Assembly (NCBI RefSeq): GCF_031755915.1
Contig: NC_083381.1
Location: 7,886,501-7,950,500 of the forward strand
Direction of reading: 5' to 3'
Length of the DNA: 64,000 nucleotides
Source of the DNA: Ziziphus jujuba
Lineage: Eukaryota > Streptophyta > Magnoliopsida > Rosales > Rhamnaceae
Positions 1 through 12,345 of the stretch are shown here, piece by piece. The position numbers and the translations under genes are program-made. The notes under the pieces were generated by a model. That model did not search any database. It was not told the DNA's origin and worked only from the letters and a program-made list of their open reading frames with translations. Numbering within the stretch: the stretch's first letter is position 1; each line of letters begins with the position of its first letter.

Positions 1-41
1 AATTCACCGTATTTGAGGCGGTGCTTAAGCTGAAAGAGTAA
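1..41 (+). CDS. 3' end of a 23-kDa jasmonate-induced-protein-like gene (upstream tandem copy, partial)
   Basis: The window opens inside the last exon of a gene whose remaining codons encode FTVFEAVLKLKE and stop at TAA 39-41. The nucleotides match the end of the complete gene at 24889-24929 with one visible difference, and the homology continues through the 3' flank and a downstream LTR. It is therefore a tandem paralog on the same strand about 24.9 kb upstream. Everything 5' lies outside the window, so integrity cannot be judged. Family assignment rests entirely on the complete copy. Confidence 0.8.
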   Translation, partial: FTVFEAVLKLKE

Positions 42-1351
42 TTGAAACTGCATTGCGCCTTCTACTGGAGCAGACTATGCCCAAGAACAAACACTAAAAG
101 AAATAAAGTGATAATATATTTACATATATATGTAGTAGAATAATTGCCAAGTCTTTCGTACTGTGGCAGTGTAATGGTGTACTACTTTTAATAGTAAATG
201 CATGCCTAGTTTTCAATTAATGTATGTTTGAATTTATTACCAAATAGAAAAAAATGTATGCTTGAATGAAAAACTATCTGTTATTTCTAATTACAGCATC
301 TTTCTATAAAAAGGAGCAAGTAAATATGAGAAATAAATTGATTAATTAAAACTACAAACATAATTAAAAGTTTTAGTAGCAACAAAGTATGATTTAACCA
401 CAAATTAAAATTACCCTGAAGCTCAAAACTTCTTTCTTTTAGATCTTGTTTATATATTACATGAGATTTCTTCATTTGTTGAAATTGGGAAAGCAAGTTC
501 GAGTTCGTTATCTATTTATTTTTTTTATTGGAGGAGTGGATTCAAAGTAGATGTCTTGAATCCAACCACAACACAAATCTTTGACAATGAAACCAAATAC
601 TTGAATGTTTAGTGCAAGCGCATAGAACGTATAAGTAATAAAGAAAGAAAGTAGAGTATCATTCCCACAAATATTGATTGTTAAAAGCAAACTAGTATTA
701 TATCTAAATGTCAATGATTTTTTCTTGTTAATTTTATTTAGGAAATCAAATACAAGAACAAATTTGCAAGAAATCATAAATTCACTCTAAAATCAACAAA
801 TAATTTTGCAAATTCAAAAGATATAAAAAAAAAAAAACCAACAATTGCATTTAAAATTCCAATGAATAAATTTTAAGGATCTTGACTTCACCTAAATCTC
901 ATATGTAATTACTTAATTGGTAATTAAAAACTTCCTTCCTATCCATTAATAAACCAAGGGTTGCTAATTTCCACTTACACTCCCAACTGTAAGGTCTTCA
1001 TGACCTTCCATAGAGTTACTTATCGAAATCCTAGAATGGCCTCCGACTAGAGAAAACCATACCGAAAATTATACATAAAACTCAGTAGCATCTCCCCTAT
1101 AAATTGGATTTTCCCAAGTATTTCTCACACAGAAAACTTATTCTGAAAGTATACATCTGCTTCATTCCTCCTCACATACTATAAGTTTCCACAAATTTAC
1201 AAGACTTCGACAATAATAACGTAAGAATGTAAATATGAGTAAAAATTAATGAAATGTAAATACCTTTATATGTATTGGGACCTTTTTCGGAGCTTACTAC
1301 CTGAACCCCAAGATAGTCCCGACTCTTTCCAAGTTTTTACTCAGCACCAGA
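42..1351. other. 3' flank of gene copy 1, no gene seen
   Basis: AT-rich flank, near-identical to 24930-26234 with scattered substitutions and small indels. Short minus-strand frames here are not conserved as proteins between the two copies. The stretch around 1000-1200 resembles, weakly and in reverse, the 3' end of the local LTR family (a GGAGGAATGAA-type motif on the minus strand), so an old LTR tail may be buried here. Nothing else recognisable. Confidence 0.6.
102..107 (+). terminator. Poly(A) signal AATAAA of the upstream gene copy
   Basis: AATAAA lies 61 bases after the stop codon of the partial gene. The same signal lies at the same distance after the stop in the second copy (24990-24995), which supports a shared 3' UTR. 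The actual cleavage site is not visible. Confidence 0.5.
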
Positions 1352-4300
1352 TGTAACACCCCATCCCGAAGTACACCAGAAAATTTCTTGTGTTGACTGA
1401 GTTTGACTAAATTTGACCACAGTTGACCAAGTGGGATCGAATTTTACATTTTGGTTTGGATGAAATTTCACATTGGCCGAGGTACCATTGTAAAATACGC
1501 ATCAACCCAAGTTCATAGACTAGTAGCACGTTGAAAACGAAACTACGGTTTGAAAGTTATGAGCAAAACAATATATGGTCCAAACTATCCAAGGGTGTCG
1601 AATTTGACTCTCTATTTTTGTGAAATTTTGTTTGATTCATATATGATTGTGAAGTACTCATCGAGATGAGTTCATGGGATAATGGCATGCCTAATTTGGA
1701 CATTTGGTTAGAAAGTTATAAACCTATGAATTTTTTCTGAAACAGCATTTAATGTGTATTGATTTGTATACGTGTGCATAGTGCCCAATAACATTGTGCC
1801 ACATTCACATCTTTGGACCTACCCGTGAGTGCACAATGGCACCCATGGGCATTTTGATTGGGCGAGAAGGGGAGAGAGAGGGGAAAGAAGGAAAAGATGG
1901 AAGGAGAACAAGGAAAAAGAAAAAGGAGAGAGAGGGAGGAACCGGCCTTATGTCGTTGATCCATTTTCGGCCACCCACCTTGTACATGCGCTTGACCACC
2001 ACCACCGCCCCTTCATTTTCAACCGACTACCCAGTTTCTTGGGAAACTTATGTGCCCAGATTGGTCATTTTTCCAGCGAGTGACCCGTTTCCTTCTCTGG
2101 TTGATTTCTCCCAAACCAGCCACCCATTCTCAGCATTGCCGATCACATTGGCTTATCATTCTCCAATCTACCTCTCCACCAAAAATCACAGCTAGTGGCT
2201 ACTGGAGGAGCCGTCGAGGGTGACAATTTTTGATGACCATGGCGGCTCACCGAAAAACTTGGTTCCAGTGAGTTTCCAATGACACCTTCTATCTTTTCCC
2301 ACTAATTTGACCTCTCTGAATCAAAATCTGGAACTTTTTCCCCCAATTCTTGATGGATTAATAGGTTTAAGTATATTAAATCCGAGACCTTTCCGGTGAG
2401 ATTTTGACCACCATAGGTCCGATCTCCGAAAGGTAACACTCAATCCGTGATCCACACATCATAAGCTTCATTTTGGTGTATTATTTGTGAATTTTAGTTA
2501 CCATTTATGTTAGCTCCCTCGGATACTTGTGTATAATATACCCAATTAAAATATTAATTTAATCAGTTTTGTGTAACCTTGGTATTTTAGGAATATGTGT
2601 GAGTTGTGGGGCCAATCCTATTAAGGATCTTGATCGATACCTGTGCTCGAGATGAGTGACCCACCTCAAAGTTATTTTGGGTTGATAAATTGTATATATT
2701 TTATGTTGATTATATATTTGGAAGTTATATTTCATGTGTTAAATATTTAGTAAATTTCTATTTGGAAATTTGATGCCAAAATTGAGTGAATTAAAAATAT
2801 TTGTGCATTAAAAAATATTTTGATATTAAAGAATTTCATTGATTTGGAATTTTGTTAATAATTGTTAAATTTTATTGTTGGAATATTGTGTAATTAAAAA
2901 TGTTTTCATGTGAATTTTAATATATGTTCAATATTTAAGAGAATTTCCATTTAAATTTACAGTGGCAAATTATGATATTTTTAATATATGTGCTATTGCC
3001 AAAAATATATTTGGGGATTTAAAGAATTTATAATTTTAATCCTTATTAATTATTTTTTTTTCTTATTATTGAAATTATGATGCATAATAAAGGTGTTCAC
3101 ATGAATTTATTTATATAGGAATTTATGTGATTTTAATATTATTTTTGGTAGGGATTGATTTTACGGATTTGAAAGAAATTATTTATTTTAAATTTATTAT
3201 GCACTGATGAATTGTGGAATTTAACTATGCATGAATATTACATGGTTTTAAAGATATCTTTGATTTAAAATTGATTTTAAGGATTTAACAAAAAATATTG
3301 TTTTAAATTATTATGTTTCAAAAATATATTTATGCATTTAAATATTGAGGGTTTGATTTTATGCCATTGGAAATTTCATGTATTTATACATATGGATTTA
3401 AATTGATGGATTTGAAATTTATGGATTTAACATGATGGTTTAAAGGAAATGTGGATTTATGGATTTGAAAGGAGCTATCTAATCCAGTGGTATATATAAG
3501 ATTTCGAAAATTGAAAACTATATGATTTTATTGGTTTTGGATGCACCATACAGTGCTAGTGTTTTGCACTGTATACGTCGATATGATTAACATGTAGGTT
3601 TATAGGATCGTCCTATGAGATGCTATGGACCTGAAGGCTGGCAGGATATAATATAGAGTGAGCATCAGCAGCCCCCCTTCATAGCCTGGATGACTGTTGA
3701 TAGCAACGACGCTATAGGACGCCACGCGACAGTATACCAATTTCTCTCTTTAACCTCCCCGTCAGATGGTGCTTGGGACGCTAGGTATTATCGGGCATCC
3801 CTGGTATATAGTTTAGTGCATCAAATAGTTTTCTCGATGAAATTTCCAAATAAATATTTTAAAAGAGTATTTAAAATTAAAATGTATTTAACAATGTTTT
3901 TATCATTTATTTAATTAATGTTTTAAAATGTATTTTACCATGATTTTATTATTTAAATGGGTTGATGAAAAAAAATGGATTTTATTCATATTTTTACCAT
4001 TCATTTCAAATTAATATTTTAATATTTTATTTATCTTTAAAATGTGTTTAATGTGTTTTATCATTGTTTCAATTGATGCCTTAAATTGTATTTTATCACA
4101 TTTTATCATTTATTTTAAATTGATGTATACAGTGCGTTTTATCAAGATTTTAATATCTATTTTAAATTGGTGTTTTATAATTTCATTTTACCATGTTGGT
4201 ATTATTTATTTAAATTTGAGATTTTAAATTCTAAATTATCTGTATTCTGTTTGCATTTTATTTGATTATGGACTTCCTTGATTTTTGGGGTGTACAATTA

Positions 4301-4982
4301 TTGGGTTTTGTAAAAATATTTTAAAAAGAAAAATTTTCCAACTGAGTGAACTATGAGGGTTTGAGAGAAAACATTATTTTCAACTACTTATTATTCATTT
4401 AATTATTCAATATTATCTAATCAAGTTTATCATATTGTTATTGTTATATTATTGTTATTGTTGTTGTTGTTGTTGTTGTTGTTGTTATATATTATATTGG
4501 ATCACTTACTGAGATGATTAGCATCTCATGTGTTTTTAAATTCTTTCCCCTAGATCCAAGTTTGTAGATGTTGATCATTCGGGGCGAGCTCGACATTTTG
4601 ATTTGTTGCCGAATTCCAAGGAGTTCTCCTTTCTTTTCCTCCATCTTGTATTATTTATTTACATCCTTTATTGTATTAATTCTATACTCAGATATATTTT
4701 TATAATACTTTGTATACTACATTGGACATTTATTTACATAATATTGTACTGATTCCCTCATTGTTATTTTGAAGTGCTGTAAACTAGTTGAGTAAATTGT
4801 TGTAAGGAGGGAGGAATAAGGAGTCATCTTTAGAAGTGTGTTTTTTGTCAAGGAATTTTGTGGTAAGTTCTACTCTTAGGAGAGATACTGCTGGATTTTC
4901 AATTGGATGATTTGGTAGGGTTTTCTCCTGGAATTAGGCCTTGTCTAGGGTTCCGATGAGATATCTTGAACGGGTGCTGACA
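1352..4982 (+). mobile_element. Solo LTR of a Ty3/gypsy-type retrotransposon (3.6 kb)
   Basis: The element begins TGTAACACCCC and ends GGGTGCTGACA. It is bordered by a perfect 5-bp target duplication, CCAGA at 1347-1351 and at 4983-4987, so both edges are exact and no internal region remains. Landmarks shared with the other long LTRs here are an early GC-richer zone with a purine tract (about 1860-1940), GTGAGTGACCCACCT near 2650, TTCTCTCTTTAACCTCC near 3750, a GAGATG/CATCTC hairpin at 4511-4527 and a TTG repeat at about 4450-4486. Assignment to gypsy comes from the related element with pol remnants at 31364-39470. The short ORFs inside are not protein-coding in any conserved way. The same insertion is present at 26235. 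Confidence 0.9.
4511..4527 (+). other. Conserved LTR hairpin GAGATG-N5-CATCTC
   Basis: A perfect 6-bp inverted repeat around a 5-base loop sits about 450 bases before the LTR end. It recurs at 8008-8024, 11166-11182, 14153-14169 and 16713-16729, and on the minus strand at 62415-62431. At 60103 the repeat has decayed. It is retained although the surrounding AT-rich sequence differs, suggesting an RNA or transcription-termination role for the element (inference). Confidence 0.6.
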
Positions 4983-7156
4983 CCAGAAATAAGTATTGCT
5001 AAAACTTATAACCGCCCAAACCTCCCATTTACTACAATCTCACATTTTTGCGGCACTTTTTGAATGTACCAAACACATAAATAAAGACAGAAATATAACA
5101 ATTGTAATTATACAACTTGGGTCCCGAAAACGAAATTACTCAGTCTACCTTTTAACATCTAGAAAATGTACCAATATAAATTGTATTGTTAAAAATCAAT
5201 AAATTGTAAAACAATTATTAATAAAATAAATTACATTTAAGAAAATAAACATAAGGGACAATATTTTAAATTGAATAGTTGAGATCATAACGGTAACTTC
5301 GATAACATCACCACTATCCAAATCAATGTGAATATATATAGACGCACATACATTTTTCACATATTTGTATACAACCCCTCAAAAAATTTGGACAGCCTAC
5401 CCAAATAATGCAATCCTCGCCTATAGGTTAAAACACATGCCCAAAGGCTAACACATCTACCCAACAGCTAAAATACTTGCTCGAAGACCGTGCTTGAGGA
5501 TTAATGCTCCTGTCCTAAAGCTGTAATACTTGCTCGGAGGCTAATACACCTACTTGAAGACTACGATACTTACCCAAAGACTGCATTACCTATGTGAAGG
5601 CTAATACACCTACCTCGAAGGCTACGGTATCTTCCCTGAAGGCTAACATTCCTACCCTAAGGCTATACCAACTCCAAATCTATTAAGTTATCAGTTTGGA
5701 CAAGTACAACAATTTTGTTGATAATTGATTCTATCAGGTAGTTTCTATCAAAAAGCATGTAAAGAGATTTTTGAAAAATATCCCTAATGGGTACCATAAG
5801 TCACCAACCTATAGATGGCACATGGCATTTCTTTTTCCTGTTTATTTTTCTTTTTTCTTTTCCCCTTTCCCTTTCTACACATGCGATGGAGCCCCCCTTC
5901 GCTCTCCTTCCTCAGCTCTGATTAGATTGACCGCCATGTTAACTTATCACCCAATATATGCCTGCCTTGAAGAAAGTCCACTTCGAGTCACATCGACATC
6001 CAAATTTCATGGCCAGACACAGTTGGATGCCAAATTGGGTTACAAAGCAGGCAGTGGCTGTTCTCAAATTTTCGAATATTTAGCTATTTTGCGACAAAAC
6101 CATCTTGGCCTATACCCTTATCCCCTATATATGTGTAGTTGACATATATACATGTATACATGTATACTTGATGGAATAAAAACATAAATACAATTGGCAA
6201 TTACTTTTATTCAATTATATTTCTTTCTTGAAATTTCACTAATCATGAATTTCAACATCATTAAACCCCTCCCAAAAAAAAAAAAAAAACAAAAAAAGGA
6301 GAGAAGCAAAACAAAAACCTCCAAAACAATATCAAGTTAATCTCACTCAAGTTGGTAGTTTTCAAATGAAGTCTTGTAAGATCTGAGAGCCCTAAAGAAT
6401 GTAAGGCACGAAGGACAAACCAATAGCAATCCCACATTGCTTCGAAAAGGAGTTGGTACAGTGACATATGTATCTATATATATGTGGATGTTCTTTTGCT
6501 AATATGATGCAATTTGGACGAAGTGATTGGGTTTGGACCATAACAAAATCGCTCGCGTAGTAATCCATGGACCTAGGTCATGACAAGTCTAGCTAGGAGC
6601 TAGGAGAATTTGTAACCAAGAAAATTTGTCATACAGTAATGTTGTAATTCTGTGCAGTCTTATAGATGGGCATACCACTACCAAAGGGTTGAAAATTTCA
6701 AAAAAAATTGAATAATAAAATTAAACATGATATTGTACCAGGGATGGGGAATAAACAAATTCTACACTAGGTTCTATTGAGATAAAAAGTAAAAGGACTA
6801 TATATAAAAAATCAAAATACTTAATGAAGAATAGTAAAAGTAACAGGTAATGAAGAACTCAAATGACACTGAACAGAAAATTAATGATAAAGTACTAAGT
6901 CATAATAGAATGAAACTAGAATGGAACTAAAATGGATGTGATTGAAGTTGGATAAGCATGGGCATACGGATACCAGAGTTTAATGTGTAGCATCTTTAAT
7001 TCTACACTAGGTTCTAATGCATTTAAAAATTGAAAGGGCTATATATAAGAAATCAAAATACTTAATGAATAATAGAAATAGTAACAGGTTGACCAAGAAC
7101 TTAAATGACACTGACCAGAAAAATTAGTAACAAAGTATCAAGTTATAAAAGAATGA
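4983..7156. repeat. Composite repeat flank downstream of the solo LTR
   Basis: This matches 17616-19744 over nearly its whole length. In order it holds a minus-orientation fragment of the late part of a related LTR (about 4990-5690) with a degenerate minisatellite (about 5395-5690). Next comes a plus-orientation LTR early part (about 5740-6140, mirroring 58300-58720), then sequence with an A-tract at 6273-6290 and no gene. Last is a two-unit direct repeat (about 6755-6905 and 6995-7150) sharing a TCTACACTAGGTTCTA start. Small frames such as 6261-6467 are frameshifted in the other copy, so I do not call them. Confidence 0.65.
5395..5690. repeat. Degenerate ~20-bp minisatellite (GGCTAAYAC...CTACC motif)
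   Basis: About a dozen imperfect units pair a GGCTAA/GACTAC-type core with AATAC and CTACCC-type words. A copy lies at about 18010-18310. The reverse complement of the unit (TAGCCTTCGGGCAAG-type) forms the arrays at 33885-34055, 38865-39030 and 42295-42735, showing that it is an LTR-borne array rather than a locus-specific one. Confidence 0.7.
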
Positions 7157-8383
7157 GGGCTAGCAGTGTATAATGCAGAGTGAGCATCAGCCACCCCCCT
7201 TCATAGCCAGGATAACTGTTGATAGCAACAGCGCTGTGGGATGGCACGTGATCGTAAACCAATTTGTCTCTTTAACCTCCGCATCAAATGGTACTCGGGA
7301 CGCTGGGTATCACAGGCATCACAGGTATATAGTTTGGTGCATCAAATGGTTTTCTCGATATAATTTCCAAATAAATATTTTACAAGTGTATTTAAAATTA
7401 AAATGTATTTAACAATATTTTTATCATTTATTTAATTAATGTTTTAAAATGTATTTTACCATGATCTTATTATTTAAATGGGTTGATGAATTATAATGGA
7501 TTTTATTCGTATTTTTACCATTTATTTCAAATTAATATTTTAATATTTTATTTATCTTTAAAATGTGTTTAATGTGTTTTACCATTGTTTCAATTGATGC
7601 CTTAAATTGTATTTTATCACATTTTATCATTTATTTTAAATTGATGTGTACAATGCATTTTATCAAGATTTTAATATTTATTTTAAATTGGTGTTTTATA
7701 ATTTAATTTTACCATGTTGGTATTATTTATTTAAATTTGAGATTTTAAATTCTAAATTATCTGTATTCTATTCGCATTTTATTTGATTATGGACTTTCTT
7801 GATTTTTGGGGTGTACAATTATTGTAAAAATGTTTTAAAAGGGAAACTTTTCCAACTAAGTGAACTGTGAGGGTTTTGAGAGAAAATATTTTTTTCAACT
7901 AATTATTATTTATTTAATTATTCAATGTTACCTAATCAAGTTTATTATATTGTTATTGTTATATTATTGTCATTGTTGTTGTTGTTGATTAGATTGGGAC
8001 ACTCACTGAGATGATTAGCATCTCATGTGTTTTTAAATTTGTTCCCTAGGCCCAAGTTAGTAGATGTTGATCATTTAGGGCGAGCTTGATGTTTTGGTTT
8101 GTTGCCGAATTCCGAGGAGTTCTCCTTTCTTTTCCTTCCATCTTGTATTATTTATTTACATCCTTTATTGTATTAATTCTATATTCAGATGTATTTTTAT
8201 GATACTCTATGTACCACATTGGACATTTATTTATATAATATTGCAATGATTCCCATATTATTATTTTGAAGTACTGTAAACTAGTTGAATAAATTGTAGT
8301 AAGGAGGGAGGAACAAGGAATCATCTTTAGAACTGTGTTTTTCGTCAAGGAATTTTGTGGTAAGTCCTACCTTTAAGGGAGAT

Positions 8384-8913
8384 TGTAACACCCCATCCCG
8401 AACTACATCGGAAATTTCTAAAATTTGACCAAGGTTGACCGGGTTTGACTGTCGTTGATCGAGAAGGGGTCAAATGTTGACTTTTTGCTCCTGATGGAAT
8501 TTCACATTGTCCGAGGTACCGTTAAAAAGTACACGTTGTCACAAGTCCATAGACAAAGCTACAAATTGAAAGTTGTGAGTAAAACAAGTTGAGGTCCAAA
8601 CTATCTAAGGGGTGCCCGAGTTGACTTTTTGTTCATGCAAAGTTAAGCTTTGACTTATGCATGGTTGTGAAGTACTCGTTGATACGAGTTCATAGACTAG
8701 AGGTACGTTCAATTTGGACATGTGGTTTGAAAGTTATGGACATGCAAAGCTTTTCGAATATCGTAATATTTTAATATATTTTTACTTGAGTGAACAGTAT
8801 GTGCCACGTGTCGTATTTTCAGCCAATCCCATGAGTGAACAGTGTCACCCACGGGTGGCTTTTATTTTGGCCAAAACACGTGAGCCAGGGGGAAGATAGA
8901 GACAGAAAGGAGG

Positions 8914-8949
<36 letters not shown>

Positions 8950-11632
8950 GGGGGGGGGAGAAGCCACCACCACCGTTTACAGCCGTTCGATCACTTTTAA
9001 GCCACACGCACCACCCTAGCTTGAAGCCCACCTGAAAACCGGTCTGCCAACCAAATATTACGGCCAGATCGCCGGCGACGCGCTCGGACCGGGGCATTTT
9101 CCGGCGAGTGGTCAATTTCCTTCTCTCGCCAATATCTCCCAAACCAGGCCTCCGTTTGTCTCACCGCCAGTCCCGTTGAGTTACCCATCACCAGATCTAC
9201 CACTTCACCAAGTTTCACAACCAGTGGCCACCGGACGCGCCGCCAGCAGTGGCATATTCCGGTGACCATGGCGGCTCACCGGAAAACCCAATTCCGGTGA
9301 GTTTCCGATCACCCCACCTATCCTTCCCCACTAATTCGACCTCCCTAAACCCAAATCCAAGGTAGCTTTCCTCCAATTCGCGACGGATTGAGAAAATCGA
9401 GGACTTGAATTCCAAGAGCTTTCCGACGAGATCCCGGCCACCACGGGTTCGATCTTTGGGAGGTAAGCCTCAATCCGCGATCCTCGTTCCATAAGGTTCA
9501 TTTCAGTATATTACTCACAAATTTTGGTTAACGTTTATGTTAAAACCCCCGGGTACAGGGTATTATTTACCCGAATAAAATATTAATTTATTTGAGTTAT
9601 GTAATATTGTTGTTCTAGGAGCATGTGTGTATCATGGAATTGATCCCATGGAAGATCTTGGGTTAATTGCGTGCTCGAGGTGAGTGACCCACCTTCAAAT
9701 TAATTTCGGGAATAAAATTTGTGTATATTTTGTATTAATTGAATATTTGAAATTGATATTCTATGTGATAAATATTTAATAGATTTATATTTGGAAATTT
9801 GATGCTCAATTGAGTGAATCAAAATATTTATATATTAAGAAATATTTTGATCTAAAGAATTTTATGAAATTGAAATTGAAATTATTAATTATTAAATTAA
9901 TTTGTTGGAATATTTCATAATTGAATATTATGAGAATTTCTACCTAGAATTGTATAGCCAATTTATAATGTTTTTAATATATGTTTTGGTGCCAAAAGAA
10001 TATATTTGGGAATTTAAAGAAATTGTGGTTTTGATTTATTTTAATTATTGCTATGGTTATTATTCAATTATTGTGCACAATTATTGATTTAAATTGATTT
10101 TTGAGAATTTGAGAAAAATATGGATTTAAATTATTATGTTTCAAAAATATTTATGCATTGAAATATTAATGGCTTGACCTTATGCCATTGAAAAATTTGT
10201 GTATTCAAATTGATGGATTTATAATGATGATTTAAAAAAGAATGTGGAAAATTACAGGTTTAATTGGATGGAATAAATCCGATGATATTTATGAAATTTT
10301 GAGATTTTGAAAAATATTGATTTATGATTTACGAGTTTTTAGATGCACCATACACGTACTGGTGTTCTGTGTATATGGATGTGATTAGTGCGCACATGGA
10401 TATAATTAAAGTGCAGGTGGGTGTGAGTAATGCGCAGGTGATTTATGGGGTTGTCTTGTGGTTGCCATCGGATGAGGGTAGGCCGCCCCTTCATAGCCGA
10501 GACGCCTGTTAGCAGCGGCACGGTGGGACGCCACGCGACCGTATGCCGGTTTCTCTCTTTAACCTCTTGTCTGGCGGTGCTCGGGACGCTGGGTACCATT
10601 GGCGCCACTGGTATATAGTAGGTGCATCAAGTAGTTTTCGGAACATGATTTTCAAAATAAATATTTTGAAAGTGTATTTAAATTAAGAATATATTTAATG
10701 TTGTTTATATTATTTATTTCAAATGGAGGTTTTAATTTGATTTATTTTTCCTTTGCTTAATTATTCAATAAATTGATTTATTTTAATTATTTAATTATTT
10801 CATGCATTGTTTTAATGTGAGTTTTATTAATATTTCGGTATTAATTGTTATGACATGCATTAATTATTTAGTAATTACTATAAGTTATTTTTATTTCAAT
10901 TTATTTTATTATAAATTTGGATTCTTGAATTATCGTATTTTATTAGGAAACTATTGACTAATTGTTTTCCTTGGTTTTCGGGGCATACAAATAGCAGGTT
11001 TTGTAAAATGTTTTAAAAGGGAAACTTTTTCAATGGAGTGAATGATGAGAGTTTTGAGGGAAAATATTATTTTCAATTTATTATCATTTATTTATTCTTG
11101 ATTAACCAAGTATACTATGATTGTTATTATTACCATAATTGTGTATATAGATTGGGTCACTCACTGAGATGATTAGCATCTCATGTTTTTAAATTCCATT
11201 CCCTAGGTTTAGGTTAGTAGACATTGATCGTCCGGGGCGAGCCCGACGTCTCAGTTCATTGCCGAAAGTCCAAGAGAAGCTTTTCCTCTCTTTTTCCTCT
11301 CCATCTTGTATTGCTTCTTTATCTGTCATTGTATTAAAGTCATATTTATTTGTATAACGCTCTGTATATGGATTGGACAGATATTTGTTTAATTGCTTAC
11401 TGATTCCCTGTTATTATTTTGGAGTCCTGTAAATTTGTGGAAACAAATTGTAGTAAGGTGGGAGGAATAAGGTGGTGTTTACTGGAGTGTGTTTTATGTC
11501 CAGGGAATTTTGTGGTAAGTCCTACCCTTAGAGGAGATACTGCCGGATTTTCCGTTGGAAGGTTCGATGGTGTTTTCCTGGGATCAGGGCTTGTCTAGGG
11601 TTCCGGTGAGGAATTTTAGACGGGTCCTGACA
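8384..11632 (+). mobile_element. Solo LTR (3.25 kb) nested in the duplicated LTR
   Basis: It starts TGTAACACCCC and ends GGGTCCTGACA, with a perfect GAGAT duplication at 8379-8383 and 11633-11637. It has the family landmarks: a GA tract followed by poly-G (8911-8958), GGTGAGTGACCCACC near 9680, TTCTCTCTTTAACCTC near 10550 and the GAGATG/CATCTC hairpin at 11166-11182. No internal coding region remains. The long frames around 8819-9415 run through the purine tract and GC-rich zone and look fortuitous. Confidence 0.9.
8911..8958 (+). repeat. (GA)n followed by a ~20-base poly-G run
   Basis: An uninterrupted GA dinucleotide tract runs straight into a guanine homopolymer inside the LTR early region. 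Other LTR copies carry GA/CT or TTTTTC tracts at the same relative place (14717-14752, 12262-12345, 36912-36953). Confidence 0.9.
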
Positions 11633-12261
11633 GAGATACCACTGGATTTTTCATTGGATGATCCGGTAGGGTTTTCTCCTGGGACCAAGCTGTAACACCC
11701 TGTCCCGAACCATGTCGGAATTTTCGCACGTTGATCGAGGTTGACTGTTGACCGTTGACCGGAGGGGTCAAAAGTTGACTTTTTGATCCGATTGGAATTC
11801 TAGGTTGACTGAGGTACCGTTACGCAGTACACGTTGGCACGAGTTCGTAGACTAGTAGCACGTTGAAAACGGAGCTACGGTTTGAAAGTTATGAGCAAAA
11901 CAAGTTGAGGTCCAAACTGTCCAAGGGGTGTCGGAGTTGACTTTTAATTCATGCAAAGTTGAGCTTTGACTCATGCATGGTTTTAAAGTTTTCGTCGATA
12001 CGAGTCTGTAGACTAGCGGCACGTCCGATTTGGACATCTGGTTTGAAAGTTATGAACCTGTAGAGTTTTTTTTTAAGGACTGTATTATTTTAATATTATT
12101 TTGTTAAACGTGTAACGATGTGCCACGTGCGACTTAATGAAGGTGACCATGTGTCACCATGTTGAGAAGCCACATGTCAACCATGTGTAATATCAAATTA
12201 TTTTTATTATTATTTTAAATAATAATATTATTATTTAATTATTTAATTATTTAATTATTTT

Positions 12262-12345
12262 TATTTTCCTTTTTCTTTTTCTTTTTCTTTTCCTTTTTCT
12301 TTTCTTTTTCTTTTTCTTTTTCTTTTCTTTTCCCCACCTGGGAAA
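12262..12345 (+). repeat. TTTTTC-type pyrimidine tract
   Basis: About 80 bases of almost pure pyrimidine, mostly TTTTTC and TTTTC units. It generates Lys/Arg/Glu-rich spurious frames on the minus strand. Confidence 0.9.

Noticed and set aside
6261..6467. Minus-strand frame repeated at 18854-19051
   Set aside because: The two copies are frameshifted relative to each other and both end in translated poly-A/T sequence; no sign of selection on a protein.
8819..9415. Overlapping 66-107-codon frames on both strands in the LTR early region
   Set aside because: They run through GA/G tracts and GC-rich LTR sequence, overlap each other on opposite strands and are not conserved between LTR copies.
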